A stretch of 64,000 bases of DNA from Mixta intestinalis. GTDB taxonomy: Bacteria > Pseudomonadota > Gammaproteobacteria > Enterobacterales > Enterobacteriaceae. Below are positions 1 through 8,336 of the stretch, one piece after another. Under the pieces are notes generated by a model. It was not told the origin of the DNA. It made no database searches and saw only the letters and a program-made list of their open reading frames with translations. Both the position numbers and the translations under genes were made by a program. The stretch's first letter is position 1; each line of letters begins with the position of its first letter. Location of the stretch: positions 4,216,001 to 4,280,000 of the forward strand of contig NZ_CP028271.1 of assembly GCF_009914055.1 (NCBI RefSeq). Reading direction: 5' to 3'.

Positions 1-20
1 AAAGCACAGTAACTTTTTAG

Positions 21-50
21 CCGCCGCGTTTACGCGGCGGTTCTCATTTT
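21..50 (+). terminator. Rho-independent terminator of the gene upstream of the window
   Basis: An 8-bp perfect GC stem (CCGCCGCG / CGCGGCGG) with a TTTA loop is followed by a T-rich tail. In E. coli the gene before yheO is fkpA, so this probably ends an fkpA transcript. That assignment comes from gene order only. Confidence 0.75.
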
Positions 51-180
51 ATTGAGAGATGCCCTCGTTCGGACAAAAATCTGGCATATGCCGCAGACAT
101 TTGCCAGACTAGCGCTGCGCAAATTTGTATGACGAGTCTGCCCTGGCCGCGCTGAGACAGGCTCCAGCCAATTAGGGGTA

Positions 181-913
181 ATGTCTTTCATGTCTAATCC
201 ATTCAATCCTGGCGATCTGACCGATGTCGATTTGCTGGAACAGCATCCATTTGAACAGGCCGACTACGATATTCTGAAATCTTATGAAGCCGTGGTCGAT
301 GGGCTGGCGATGCTGATCGGCTCGCACTGTGAAATCGTGTTGCATTCGCTGGAAGATTTAAAATGTTCCGCAGTACGCATCGCTAACGGGGAGCATACCG
401 GACGTAAAGTCGGCTCGCCGATTACCGATCTGGCGTTACGTATGTTGCACGACATGACCGGTGCCGACAGCAACGTTTCACGTGCCTATTTCACCCGTGC
501 AAAAAGCGGGGTACTGATGAAATCGGTGACGATAGCGATACGCAATAGTCAGCAGCGCGTGATTGGCCTGCTGTGCATCAATATGAACCTTGATGTACCT
601 TTCTCGCAAATCATATCGACCTTTATGCCGCCAGAAACGCCTGACGTCGCCTCGCCGGTCAACTTTGCCTCATCCGTGGAAGGATTTGGTGACGCAGACG
701 CTGGAATTCACCATCGAAGAGGTGAGTGCCGATCGCAACGTGGCGAATAATATGAAGAATCGCCAAATCGTGCTGAACCTGTATGAAAAAGGTATCTTCG
801 ATATCAAAGATGCGATTAACCAGGTGGCAGACCGGCTGAATATCTCTAAGCACACGGTCTATCTCTACATCCGCCAGTTTAAGAGCGAAGATATACAGGG
901 GCAGGAACGCTGA
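181..913 (+). pseudogene. yheO: YheO family transcriptional regulator, broken by a +1 frameshift
   Basis: YheO/DauR-type proteins have an N-terminal PAS-like sensor domain and a C-terminal helix-turn-helix domain, and they act as cytoplasmic DNA-binding regulators. The PAS-like part is read from 181 through the Val-Glu codons ending at 681. The rest (DLVTQTLEF through an HTH ending NISKHTVYLYIRQF) continues one frame over from 683. Removing one G at 682/683 joins the two parts into about 243 codons, close to the 240 residues of E. coli YheO. As written, the first frame stops at 750 and would give a 189-residue protein without the HTH. The start at 181 is chosen for the AGGGG motif just before it. 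The TGA at 911-913 overlaps the tusD ATG, so translational coupling to tusD would be lost. A real mutation or a sequencing error are both possible. Confidence 0.85.
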
Positions 914-1296
914 TGCGCTATACGCTGTTGGTTACCGGCCCCGCTTATGGTACTCAGCAGGCCAGCAGCGCGCTGTTGTTTGCTCAAGCGTTACTGGCGG
1001 CAGGGCATCAGCTACATAGCGTCTTCTTTTACCGGGAAGGTGTGCTTAACGGTAATCAGCTGACGGCACCCGCCAGTGACGAGTTTGATCTGGTGCGCGC
1101 CTGGCAGTCGCTACAACAACAGGGCGTGACGCTGAATATCTGTGTTGCCGCCGCCTTAAGGCGTGGCGTGACTGATGAACAGGAAGCTGCAAGTTTAGGC
1201 CTGCCAGCGGCAAATCTGCAGCCTGGTTTCGTGCTGGCTGGGCTGGGCGCGCTGGCGGAAGCGGCGTTAACCAGCGACAGAGTGGTACAGTTCTGA
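913..1296 (+). CDS. tusD: Sulfurtransferase TusD
   Basis: TusD is part of the cytoplasmic TusBCD complex. It takes persulfide sulfur from TusA and passes it to TusE for 2-thiolation of the wobble uridine (mnm5s2U) in tRNA-Lys, tRNA-Glu and tRNA-Gln. The 127-residue product has the DsrE-like fold pattern (MRYTLLVTGPAYG start) and a cysteine at residue 77 in TLNICVAA that matches the catalytic Cys of the family. Its ATG overlaps the yheO stop and its TGA overlaps the tusC ATG, so tusDCB is tightly coupled. E. coli TusD is 128 residues. Confidence 0.95.
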   Translation: MRYTLLVTGPAYGTQQASSALLFAQALLAAGHQLHSVFFYREGVLNGNQLTAPASDEFDLVRAWQSLQQQGVTLNICVAAALRRGVTDEQEAASLGLPAANLQPGFVLAGLGALAEAALTSDRVVQF

Positions 1297-1655
1297 TGAA
1301 ATCGATCGCTTTTGTTTTTACGCGTGCGCCTCACGGCAGCAGCAGCGGACGGGAAGGGCTGGATGCTGCGCTGGCAACCGCCGCGCTCTGCGAGCAGGTT
1401 TCACTTTTTTTTATCGGCGATGGTGTACTGCAACTCACCGCCGGACAGCAGCCGGAGAAAGTGCTGGCGCGTAACTATATCGCTACCTTTGGCGTACTGC
1501 CGCTGTATGATGTCGAGCACTGCTATCTGTGCGCGCAGTCGCTGGCGGAGCGTGGGCTAACGCCAGAAAGTGAAAGGGTACTGAATGCAGAGGTGTTAGA
1601 AAGCGCCGCGCTGCGTGCCCGCCTCGCTGAGGCTGACCATATCCTGACGTTCTGA
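1296..1655 (+). CDS. tusC: Sulfurtransferase complex subunit TusC
   Basis: TusC is the DsrF-like middle subunit of the TusBCD hexamer used in tRNA 2-thiouridine synthesis. The product is 119 residues, the same as E. coli TusC, and opens with KSIAFVFTRAPHG followed by a GREGLDAALA stretch. It is thought to be structural rather than catalytic. The ATG at 1296 overlaps the tusD stop, and tusB follows 9 bases after its own stop. Confidence 0.95.
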   Translation: MKSIAFVFTRAPHGSSSGREGLDAALATAALCEQVSLFFIGDGVLQLTAGQQPEKVLARNYIATFGVLPLYDVEHCYLCAQSLAERGLTPESERVLNAEVLESAALRARLAEADHILTF

Positions 1656-1664
1656 GGTATCACT

Positions 1665-1952
1665 ATGCTGCATACGCTGAACAGCTCACCTTTTCAGTGC
1701 GATTATACTTTGCTGCTGCGTATGCTGCAGCCGGGAGACGATCTACTGTTGATGCAGGATGGCGTGCTGGCAGGGCTACAGGGCAGCAATATGCTGGCTC
1801 CGCTACTGAACTCTCCGGCGCGGATCTGGGCGCTGCGTGACGATCTGCTTGCCAGAGGTTTAACTGCTCAATTATCACCCGAAATCACGGCAATTGACTA
1901 TAATGATTTCGTTACGCTCACGCTAAATCATAAGCAGCAAATGCCCTGGTGA
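1665..1952 (+). CDS. tusB: Sulfurtransferase complex subunit TusB
   Basis: TusB is the DsrH-like subunit of the TusBCD sulfur relay complex acting in tRNA thiolation. The product is 95 residues, as in E. coli, with the family start MLHTLN and a conserved C-terminal IDYNDFVTLT segment. It is preceded by a GAGGT ribosome binding site. It closes the yheO-tusDCB group, and the str operon promoter starts 22 bases later. Confidence 0.95.
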   Translation: MLHTLNSSPFQCDYTLLLRMLQPGDDLLLMQDGVLAGLQGSNMLAPLLNSPARIWALRDDLLARGLTAQLSPEITAIDYNDFVTLTLNHKQQMPW

Positions 1953-1973
1953 GTATAAGACGCTGGTTATTTC

Positions 1974-2002
1974 TTGACACCTTTTCTACTCAGCCCTAAA
2001 AT
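1974..2002 (+). promoter_or_regulatory. str operon promoter (sigma-70)
   Basis: TTGACA (1974-1979), a 17-bp spacer and TAAAAT (1997-2002) form a near-consensus sigma-70 promoter 75 bases before rpsL. The spacer resembles the E. coli rpsL promoter. It should drive rpsL-rpsG-fusA-tufA. Confidence 0.9.
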
Positions 2003-2076
2003 TCTGCGTCCTCGTATTAATACGGGGCGATTTATTACGTGTTTACGAAGCAAAAGCTAAATCCAGGAGCTATTTA

Positions 2077-2451
2077 ATGGCAACAGTTAACCAGCTGGTT
2101 CGCAAACCGCGCGTACGCAAGGTTGCTAAAAGCAACGTGCCTGCGCTGGAAGCTTGCCCGCAAAAACGTGGTGTTTGTACTCGTGTGTACACCACTACTC
2201 CGAAAAAACCAAACTCCGCACTGCGTAAAGTTTGCCGTGTGCGTTTAACTAATGGTTTCGAAGTGACCTCCTACATCGGTGGCGAAGGCCACAACCTGCA
2301 GGAACACTCCGTAATCCTGATTCGTGGCGGTCGTGTTAAAGACCTGCCGGGTGTGCGTTACCACACCGTTCGTGGCGCGCTTGACTGCTCTGGTGTTAAA
2401 GACCGTAAGCAGGCTCGCTCCAAGTATGGCGTGAAGAAGCCGAAGGCTTAA
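2077..2451 (+). CDS. rpsL: 30S ribosomal protein S12
   Basis: S12 lies at the decoding centre of the 30S subunit and influences tRNA selection and accuracy. The 124-residue product is nearly identical to E. coli S12, including the TPKKPNSALR and GGRVKDLPG loops. The residues whose change gives streptomycin resistance are wild type (Lys43 and Lys88 counting Met1), so this copy predicts streptomycin sensitivity. An AGGAG ribosome binding site precedes the ATG. It is the first gene of the str operon. Confidence 0.99.
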   Translation: MATVNQLVRKPRVRKVAKSNVPALEACPQKRGVCTRVYTTTPKKPNSALRKVCRVRLTNGFEVTSYIGGEGHNLQEHSVILIRGGRVKDLPGVRYHTVRGALDCSGVKDRKQARSKYGVKKPKA

Positions 2452-2547
2452 TGGTTCTCCGTTAAGTAAGGCCAAACGTTTTAACTTAAATGTCAAAATA
2501 AACTCGTAGAGTTTTGGACAATCCTGAATTATCAACGGAGTATTTCC
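2452..2547 (+). promoter_or_regulatory. rpsL-rpsG intercistronic region, probable S7 translational operator
   Basis: The 96-base gap between rpsL and rpsG corresponds to the E. coli segment where free S7 binds str mRNA and represses rpsG and fusA. It contains no promoter that I can see, and it ends in an ACGGAG ribosome binding site. The regulatory role is inferred from position and operon conservation, not from a folded structure. Confidence 0.6.
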
Positions 2548-3018
2548 ATGCCACGTCGTCGCGTCATTGGTCAACGTAAAATCCTGCCAGATCCGAAATT
2601 CGGATCTGAGCTGCTGGCCAAATTTGTCAATATCCTGATGGTAGATGGTAAAAAATCTACTGCTGAAGCAATCGTGTATACCGCGCTGGAGACCCTGGCT
2701 CAGCGTTCTGGTAAAACCGAACTGGAAGCTTTCGAAGTCGCTCTCGACAACGTACGTCCGACTGTAGAAGTTAAGTCACGTCGCGTTGGCGGTTCAACTT
2801 ATCAGGTACCAGTTGAAGTCCGTCCGGTCCGTCGTAATGCGCTGGCAATGCGTTGGATCGTAGAAGCTGCTCGTAAACGCGGTGATAAATCGATGGCTCT
2901 GCGCCTGGCGAACGAACTTTCTGATGCTGCTGAGAACAAAGGTACAGCAGTGAAGAAACGTGAAGACGTTCACCGTATGGCCGAAGCCAACAAGGCGTTC
3001 GCTCACTACCGCTGGTAA
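2548..3018 (+). CDS. rpsG: 30S ribosomal protein S7
   Basis: S7 is the primary 16S rRNA binding protein that starts assembly of the 30S head and contacts E-site tRNA. The 156-residue length matches the short form found in E. coli B and most enterobacteria, not the 179-residue K-12 form. The MPRRRVIGQRKILPDPKFGS start and the HRMAEANKAFAHYRW end are typical. S7 is also the expected autogenous repressor of this operon. Confidence 0.99.
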   Translation: MPRRRVIGQRKILPDPKFGSELLAKFVNILMVDGKKSTAEAIVYTALETLAQRSGKTELEAFEVALDNVRPTVEVKSRRVGGSTYQVPVEVRPVRRNALAMRWIVEAARKRGDKSMALRLANELSDAAENKGTAVKKREDVHRMAEANKAFAHYRW

Positions 3019-3111
3019 TAACCACGTAGTTATTGTTAACCCAGCGGGCGCTCAATTAGCCAACCCGCTGGGGCTGACTTATTTTGAACGTCCGAGAATC
3101 AGAGGAATCAA

Positions 3112-5220
3112 ATGGCTCGTACAACACCCATTTCACGGTACCGTAACATCGGTATCAGTGCTCACATCGACGCCGGTAAGACCACGACCACCGAGCGTAT
3201 CCTGTTCTACACCGGTGTTAACCACAAAATCGGTGAAGTGCATGATGGCGCTGCGACCATGGACTGGATGGCGCAGGAGCAGGAGCGTGGTATCACCATT
3301 ACTTCTGCAGCGACCACCGCGTTCTGGTCTGGTATGGCTAAACAGTTTGAGCCGCACCGCATCAACATCATCGACACCCCGGGACACGTTGACTTCACCA
3401 TCGAAGTAGAACGTTCCATGCGTGTTCTTGATGGCGCGGTAATGGTTTACTGTGCGGTTGGTGGTGTTCAGCCGCAGTCTGAAACCGTATGGCGTCAGGC
3501 TAACAAATATAAAGTTCCGCGCATCGCGTTCGTTAACAAAATGGACCGCATGGGCGCTAACTTCCTGAAAGTTGTTGGTCAGATCAAAACCCGTCTGGGT
3601 GCAAACCCGGTTCCTCTGCAGCTGGCTATCGGTGCAGAAGAGAAGTTTACCGGCGTTGTTGACCTGATCAAAATGAAAGCCATCAACTGGAACGATGCAG
3701 ACCAGGGCGTAACCTTCGAATACGAAGATATCCCGGCTGACATGGTTGACCTGGCTGAAGAATGGCATCAGAACCTGATCGAATCTGCAGCTGAAGCTTC
3801 TGAAGAGCTGATGGAGAAATACCTCGGCGGCGAAGAGCTGACTGAAGAAGAGATCAAAAAAGCACTGCGTCAGCGCGTGCTGAATAACGAAATCATCCTG
3901 GTTACCTGTGGTTCTGCATTTAAGAACAAAGGTGTTCAGGCGATGCTGGATGCGGTAGTTGAATTCCTGCCAGCACCGACCGACGTACCGGCTATCAAAG
4001 GTATGCTGGATGACGGTAAAGATACGCCGGCAGAGCGTCACTCTGACGACAACGAGCCGTTTGCTGCTCTGGCGTTCAAAATCGCGAACGACCCGTTCGT
4101 TGGTAACCTGACCTTCTTCCGCGTTTATTCTGGCGTGGTAAACTCAGGTGATACCGTACTGAACTCTGTGAAATCACAGCGTGAGCGTTTTGGCCGTATC
4201 GTACAGATGCATGCTAACAAACGTGAAGAGATTAAAGAAGTTCGTGCGGGCGACATCGCTGCGGCGATCGGTCTGAAAGACGTGATCACCGGTGATACCC
4301 TGTGCGATCCGAGCAACCCGATCATCCTGGAACGTATGGAGTTCCCGGAGCCGGTTATCTCTATCGCGGTTGAGCCGAAAACCAAAGCTGACCAGGAAAA
4401 AATGGGTCTGGCTCTGGGCCGTCTGGCGAAAGAAGACCCGTCATTCCGCGTGTGGACTGACGAAGAATCTAACCAGACCATCATCGCTGGTATGGGTGAG
4501 CTGCACCTCGACATCATCGTTGACCGTATGAAACGCGAGTTCAACGTTGAAGCTAACGTCGGTAAACCGCAGGTTGCTTATCGTGAAACTATCCGCGACA
4601 CCATCAAGGATGTCGAAGGTAAACACGCGAAACAGTCTGGTGGTCGCGGTCAGTATGGTCACGTTGTGATCGATATGTACCCGCTGGAGCCGGGCGGTAA
4701 AGGCTACGAATTTGTCAACGATATCAAAGGCGGTGTAATTCCTGGTGAATACATCCCGGCTGTTGACAAAGGTATCCAGGAGCAGCTGAAATCTGGTCCG
4801 CTGGCTGGTTATCCGGTAGTTGATCTGGGCATTCGTCTGCACTTTGGTTCTTACCACGATGTGGACTCCTCTGAACTGGCGTTTAAACTGGCTGCGTCTC
4901 TGGCGTTTAAAGACGGCTTTAAGAAAGCGAAGCCTGTTCTGCTTGAGCCGATCATGAAGGTTGAAGTTGAAACGCCGGAAGAGAACATGGGTGACGTAAT
5001 CGGTGACCTGAACCGTCGTCGCGGCATCATCGAAGGTATGGATGATACCGCTACCGGTAAAACCGTTCGCGCTCAGGTACCGCTGTCTGAAATGTTCGGT
5101 TATGCTACTGACCTGCGTTCTCAGACCCAGGGCCGTGCTTCTTACTCCATGGAGTTCCTGAAGTACGCGGAAGCGCCGAACAACGTCGCTCAGGCCGTTA
5201 TTGAAGCTCGTGGCAAATAA
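3112..5220 (+). CDS. fusA: Elongation factor G
   Basis: EF-G is the GTPase that drives translocation of tRNA and mRNA on the ribosome, and with RRF it splits ribosomes after termination. The 702-residue product has the G1 loop AHIDAGKT (residues 18-25), G3 DTPGH (88-92) and G4 NKMD (142-145), followed by domains II to V with the GGRGQYGHV motif of domain IV. E. coli EF-G has 704 residues. It is third in the str operon, with an AGAGGAA ribosome binding site before the ATG. Confidence 0.99.
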   Translation: MARTTPISRYRNIGISAHIDAGKTTTTERILFYTGVNHKIGEVHDGAATMDWMAQEQERGITITSAATTAFWSGMAKQFEPHRINIIDTPGHVDFTIEVERSMRVLDGAVMVYCAVGGVQPQSETVWRQANKYKVPRIAFVNKMDRMGANFLKVVGQIKTRLGANPVPLQLAIGAEEKFTGVVDLIKMKAINWNDADQGVTFEYEDIPADMVDLAEEWHQNLIESAAEASEELMEKYLGGEELTEEEIKKALRQRVLNNEIILVTCGSAFKNKGVQAMLDAVVEFLPAPTDVPAIKGMLDDGKDTPAERHSDDNEPFAALAFKIANDPFVGNLTFFRVYSGVVNSGDTVLNSVKSQRERFGRIVQMHANKREEIKEVRAGDIAAAIGLKDVITGDTLCDPSNPIILERMEFPEPVISIAVEPKTKADQEKMGLALGRLAKEDPSFRVWTDEESNQTIIAGMGELHLDIIVDRMKREFNVEANVGKPQVAYRETIRDTIKDVEGKHAKQSGGRGQYGHVVIDMYPLEPGGKGYEFVNDIKGGVIPGEYIPAVDKGIQEQLKSGPLAGYPVVDLGIRLHFGSYHDVDSSELAFKLAASLAFKDGFKKAKPVLLEPIMKVEVETPEENMGDVIGDLNRRRGIIEGMDDTATGKTVRAQVPLSEMFGYATDLRSQTQGRASYSMEFLKYAEAPNNVAQAVIEARGK

Positions 5221-5245
5221 GCTACGGTTTTAGAATAGTGAACAG

Positions 5246-5270
5246 ATGCCCTCATCACGGATGAGGGCAT
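5246..5270 (+). other. Perfect 10-bp hairpin in the fusA-tufA gap
   Basis: ATGCCCTCAT pairs perfectly with ATGAGGGCAT around a CACGG loop. No T-run follows, so it is not a classic terminator. It ends six bases before the tufA ribosome binding site (TAAGGA) and may shape processing or translation of tufA mRNA. Confidence 0.6.
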
Positions 5271-5289
5271 AACAGTAAGGAATATCGCC

Positions 5290-6474
5290 ATGGCGAAAGA
5301 GCAATTTCAGCGTAACAAAACGCACGTTAACGTTGGTACTATCGGCCACGTTGACCACGGTAAAACCACTCTGACCGCAGCTATCACTACCGTTCTGTCC
5401 AAAACTTACGGTGGTCAGGCTCGTGCGTTCGATCAGATCGATAACGCGCCGGAAGAGAAGGCACGTGGTATCACCATCAACACCTCTCACGTTGAATATG
5501 AAACCCCGTCTCGTCACTACGCGCACGTTGACTGCCCGGGCCACGCCGACTACGTGAAAAACATGATCACTGGTGCTGCTCAAATGGACGGCGCTATCCT
5601 GGTTGTTGCTGCGACTGACGGCCCGATGCCGCAGACCCGTGAGCACATCCTGCTGGGTCGTCAGGTAGGCGTTCCGTACATCATCGTGTTCCTGAACAAA
5701 TGCGACATGGTTGATGACGAAGAGCTGCTGGAACTGGTTGAGATGGAAGTGCGTGACCTGCTGTCTCAGTACGACTTCCCGGGCGACGACACTCCGATCG
5801 TTCGCGGTTCTGCGCTGAAAGCGCTGGAAGGCGAAGCAGAGTGGGAAGAAAAAATCATCGAGCTGGCTGGTCACCTGGATACCTACATCCCTGATCCGCA
5901 GCGCGCTATCGATCTGCCGTTCCTGCTGCCGATCGAAGACGTATTCTCCATCTCTGGCCGTGGTACCGTTGTTACCGGTCGTGTTGAGCGTGGCGTAATC
6001 AAAGTTGGTGAAGAAGTTGAAATCGTGGGTATCAAAGATACTGCGAAATCTACCTGTACCGGCGTTGAAATGTTCCGCAAACTGCTGGATCAGGGTCAGG
6101 CTGGTGAGAACGTTGGTGTTCTGCTGCGTGGTATCAAACGTGAAGAGATCGAGCGTGGTCAGGTTCTGGCTAAGCCGGGCTCCATCAAGCCGCACACCCA
6201 GTTCGAATCTGAAGTGTACATTCTGTCCAAAGACGAAGGCGGCCGTCACACTCCGTTCTTCAAAGGCTACCGTCCGCAGTTCTACTTCCGTACTACTGAC
6301 GTAACGGGCACCATCGAACTGCCGGAAGGCGTTGAAATGGTAATGCCGGGCGACAACATCAAAATGGTTGTTACCCTGATCCACCCGATCGCAATGGACG
6401 ACGGTCTGCGTTTCGCAATCCGCGAAGGTGGCCGTACCGTTGGCGCGGGCGTTGTTGCACGCGTTATCGCTTAA
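5290..6474 (+). CDS. tufA: Elongation factor Tu
   Basis: EF-Tu carries aminoacyl-tRNA to the ribosomal A site as a GTP complex. The 394-residue product matches E. coli EF-Tu in length. It shows GHVDHGKT (residues 19-26), DCPGH (81-85) and NKCD (136-139), then the two beta-barrel domains. It is the last gene of the str operon and is followed by a strong terminator. Most enterobacteria carry a second copy, tufB, beside tRNA genes elsewhere; it is not in this window. Confidence 0.99.
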   Translation: MAKEQFQRNKTHVNVGTIGHVDHGKTTLTAAITTVLSKTYGGQARAFDQIDNAPEEKARGITINTSHVEYETPSRHYAHVDCPGHADYVKNMITGAAQMDGAILVVAATDGPMPQTREHILLGRQVGVPYIIVFLNKCDMVDDEELLELVEMEVRDLLSQYDFPGDDTPIVRGSALKALEGEAEWEEKIIELAGHLDTYIPDPQRAIDLPFLLPIEDVFSISGRGTVVTGRVERGVIKVGEEVEIVGIKDTAKSTCTGVEMFRKLLDQGQAGENVGVLLRGIKREEIERGQVLAKPGSIKPHTQFESEVYILSKDEGGRHTPFFKGYRPQFYFRTTDVTGTIELPEGVEMVMPGDNIKMVVTLIHPIAMDDGLRFAIREGGRTVGAGVVARVIA

Positions 6475-6518
6475 TTAGCGATATAAAAACGGATGCTTCG
6501 GTGTCTGTGTGCTTAAAG

Positions 6519-6541
6519 AGGGCGCTTCGGCGCCCTTTTTT
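6519..6541 (+). terminator. str operon terminator
   Basis: The stem AGGGCGC / GCGCCCT with a UUCG tetraloop is followed directly by a run of T. It lies 45 bases after the tufA stop. Confidence 0.9.
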
Positions 6542-6588
6542 ATATCTGTCTGTTACACACCCGCATTAAAACCATACAAAAACCAGGT

Positions 6589-6617
6589 TTGAAATAAAAA
6601 CCATTCTCATTTAGAAT
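6589..6617 (+). promoter_or_regulatory. bfd promoter with overlapping Fur box
   Basis: TTGAAA (6589-6594), a 17-bp spacer and TAGAAT (6612-6617) make a sigma-70 promoter 30 bases before bfd. The spacer and -10 are covered by 6596-6614, whose reverse strand matches the 19-bp Fur consensus at about 11 of 19 positions. This fits iron repression of bfd as known in E. coli. The Fur call is inference from the motif. Confidence 0.65.
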
Positions 6618-6646
6618 GCGCTCAGTATTTATACTGGAGCAGGTAA

Positions 6647-6841
6647 ATGTACGTCTGTTTATGTAATGCCATCAGCGATAAAACCGTGCGTGAAGTTGTC
6701 CGCCGCTATCAGCCCGTATCCTTTCAACAGCTGCGTCATTTCGTACCGGTAGGTAACCAGTGCGGTAAATGTATCCGCGCGGTACGTGAAATTATGAATG
6801 ATGAGATGCAGAACTTGCCGCTGTATGACGAGATCGCCTGA
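6647..6841 (+). CDS. bfd: Bacterioferritin-associated ferredoxin
   Basis: Bfd carries a [2Fe-2S] cluster and passes electrons to the bacterioferritin haem so that stored ferric iron can be reduced and released. The 64-residue product has the four cluster ligands Cys4, Cys6, Cys39 and Cys42 (MYVCLC and GNQCGKC), the same length and spacing as E. coli Bfd. It lies 81 bases before bfr on the same strand, behind a promoter with a probable Fur box, which fits induction under low iron. Confidence 0.97.
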   Translation: MYVCLCNAISDKTVREVVRRYQPVSFQQLRHFVPVGNQCGKCIRAVREIMNDEMQNLPLYDEIA

Positions 6842-6922
6842 GAAAAGATTTTTTCCGTTGCCTTTTTGACTTCTTTCTAACCACATCTACGCTCTATTTA
6901 ACTGGAAGCGGAGGAAAGAAAG

Positions 6923-7399
6923 ATGAAAGGCGATGCCAAAATTATAAACTATCTTAATAAACTGCTGGGAAATGAGCTGGTTGCGATAAACCAGTACTTT
7001 CTCCACGCACGAATGTTTAAAAACTGGGGACTGATGCGTCTGAATGACGTTGAGTACCATGAGTCAATTGATGAGATGAAGCATGCGGATAAATATATTG
7101 AGCGCATACTTTTTCTTGAAGGTCTTCCCAATTTACAGGATTTCGGCCGTCTGCGTATTGGTGAAGACGTGGAAGAAATGCTGCGTTCCGATCTGGCATT
7201 AGAGCTGGAAGGCGCAAAGGATCTGCGTGAGGCTATCGCCTGGGCCGATCAAATTCACGATTACGTAAGCCGCGATATGATGATTGAAATTCTGGCGGAT
7301 GAAGAACACCACATCGACTGGCTGGAAACGGAACTGGATCTGATACAAAAAATGGGTATCCAGAACTACCTGCAGGCACAAATCAGAGAAGAAAAATAG
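6923..7399 (+). CDS. bfr: Bacterioferritin
   Basis: Bacterioferritin forms a cytosolic 24-mer that oxidises Fe(II) and stores it as a ferric mineral, with haem bound between subunit pairs. The 158-residue product has all ferroxidase ligands (Glu18, Glu51, His54, Glu94, Glu127, His130) and the haem ligand Met52. It follows bfd, its electron donor for iron release. Its last 17 bases overlap the convergent prepilin peptidase gene. Confidence 0.98.
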   Translation: MKGDAKIINYLNKLLGNELVAINQYFLHARMFKNWGLMRLNDVEYHESIDEMKHADKYIERILFLEGLPNLQDFGRLRIGEDVEEMLRSDLALELEGAKDLREAIAWADQIHDYVSRDMMIEILADEEHHIDWLETELDLIQKMGIQNYLQAQIREEK

Positions 7400-8162
7400 C
7401 GCCTTCTTCCTGCCATAAGCCAAAGAAGGTGATCCACCCGCCCAACGATAAGCAGGGCCCGAAAGGCTGCTGGTGAAGCACACCGGCGCCGCCTTTCCAT
7501 CTTCTGTTATGCAGGAAAAGAAGTAATCCGCCTAAGGCAGCCCCAATTGCAATCAAGGGTAACATCTGCCAGCCGCACCAGGCTCCTAATGCCGCATACA
7601 GCTTCAAATCACCATAACCCAGCCCTTCGCGTCGGGTGATAAGCAAAAAAAACCAATAGAGCAACCACAGCGCCAGCCAGCCACTAATCGCGCCGATCAC
7701 GGCCGCAGGCAATTTTTCCTGACTGAATAACAAATGATAAAGCAGGCCCAGCCAGAGCAGGGGAAGAGTAAGTGCATCCGGCAGTAGTAAATGGCGCCAG
7801 TCAATGAGGCTTAATAGTATGAGGAGTGCGGTAAACAATAGCGCGAAGATTAACGCATGTGGGGAAGGCGCGCTCATCGCCAGCAAACTGAAAAGCGTAC
7901 AGGTCACTACCTCGACGATCAATAAACGACACGGGATTCTACAATCGCAATAGCGACAGCGCCCCCGCAAGCGTACCCAGCTATAAAAAGGGATGAGGTC
8001 GTAGAGTTTGATCCGCCTCTGGCAATGGTGGCATCGGGAAGGAGGAGCAAGCAACCGCACCAGCCACTGACGCTCATTAAGGCCCGGATAGTAGCGATCG
8101 GCTGCCAGGCAGAGAAAGCTGCCCGTTGCTAAACCTGCCAGGGCAGCAAAAAAAATGATCAT
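7383..8162 (-). CDS. Prepilin peptidase / N-methyltransferase (GspO/PilD family)
   Basis: This inner-membrane aspartic protease family cleaves the leader of type IV pilins and type II secretion pseudopilins and methylates the new N terminus. The 259-residue product has the N-terminal zinc-binding pairs Cys44/Cys47 and Cys69/Cys72, then about seven hydrophobic segments carrying the catalytic aspartates Asp121 (LIDWRH) and Asp185 (GYGDLK). The position next to bfr matches gspO of E. coli, but no other gsp genes are in this window, so the gene stands alone here. Its substrates could be pilins encoded elsewhere, such as a ppdD-hofBC type locus. The 3' end overlaps bfr by 17 bases. Confidence 0.9.
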   Translation of the reverse strand: MIIFFAALAGLATGSFLCLAADRYYPGLNERQWLVRLLAPPSRCHHCQRRIKLYDLIPFYSWVRLRGRCRYCDCRIPCRLLIVEVVTCTLFSLLAMSAPSPHALIFALLFTALLILLSLIDWRHLLLPDALTLPLLWLGLLYHLLFSQEKLPAAVIGAISGWLALWLLYWFFLLITRREGLGYGDLKLYAALGAWCGWQMLPLIAIGAALGGLLLFLHNRRWKGGAGVLHQQPFGPCLSLGGWITFFGLWQEEGAIFLL

Positions 8163-8336
8163 AAAGATGCTCTCTGGTTGATAACGGAAATTCCATCCTA
8201 AAGAGAACAGTTAACGCTGTCTTTTGGCATCGGTGATAACGGGAAGAGAGGCAGTAAAGAAAGTTAGCGGGTTGCGCGTTTGCCAGTCAGGGCCAGGGCT
8301 GGCTTCCACTTTTTTGCCCTGGCACCGCCTGATGGG

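Noticed and set aside
1..12. AAA GCA CAG TAA could be the last codons of an upstream gene such as fkpA.
   Set aside because: Three codons and a stop are too little to identify a gene, although the terminator that follows fits.
5230..6384. A 384-codon open frame antisense to tufA.
   Set aside because: It is a mirror of the biased tufA codons, has no ribosome binding site of note and resembles no known protein.
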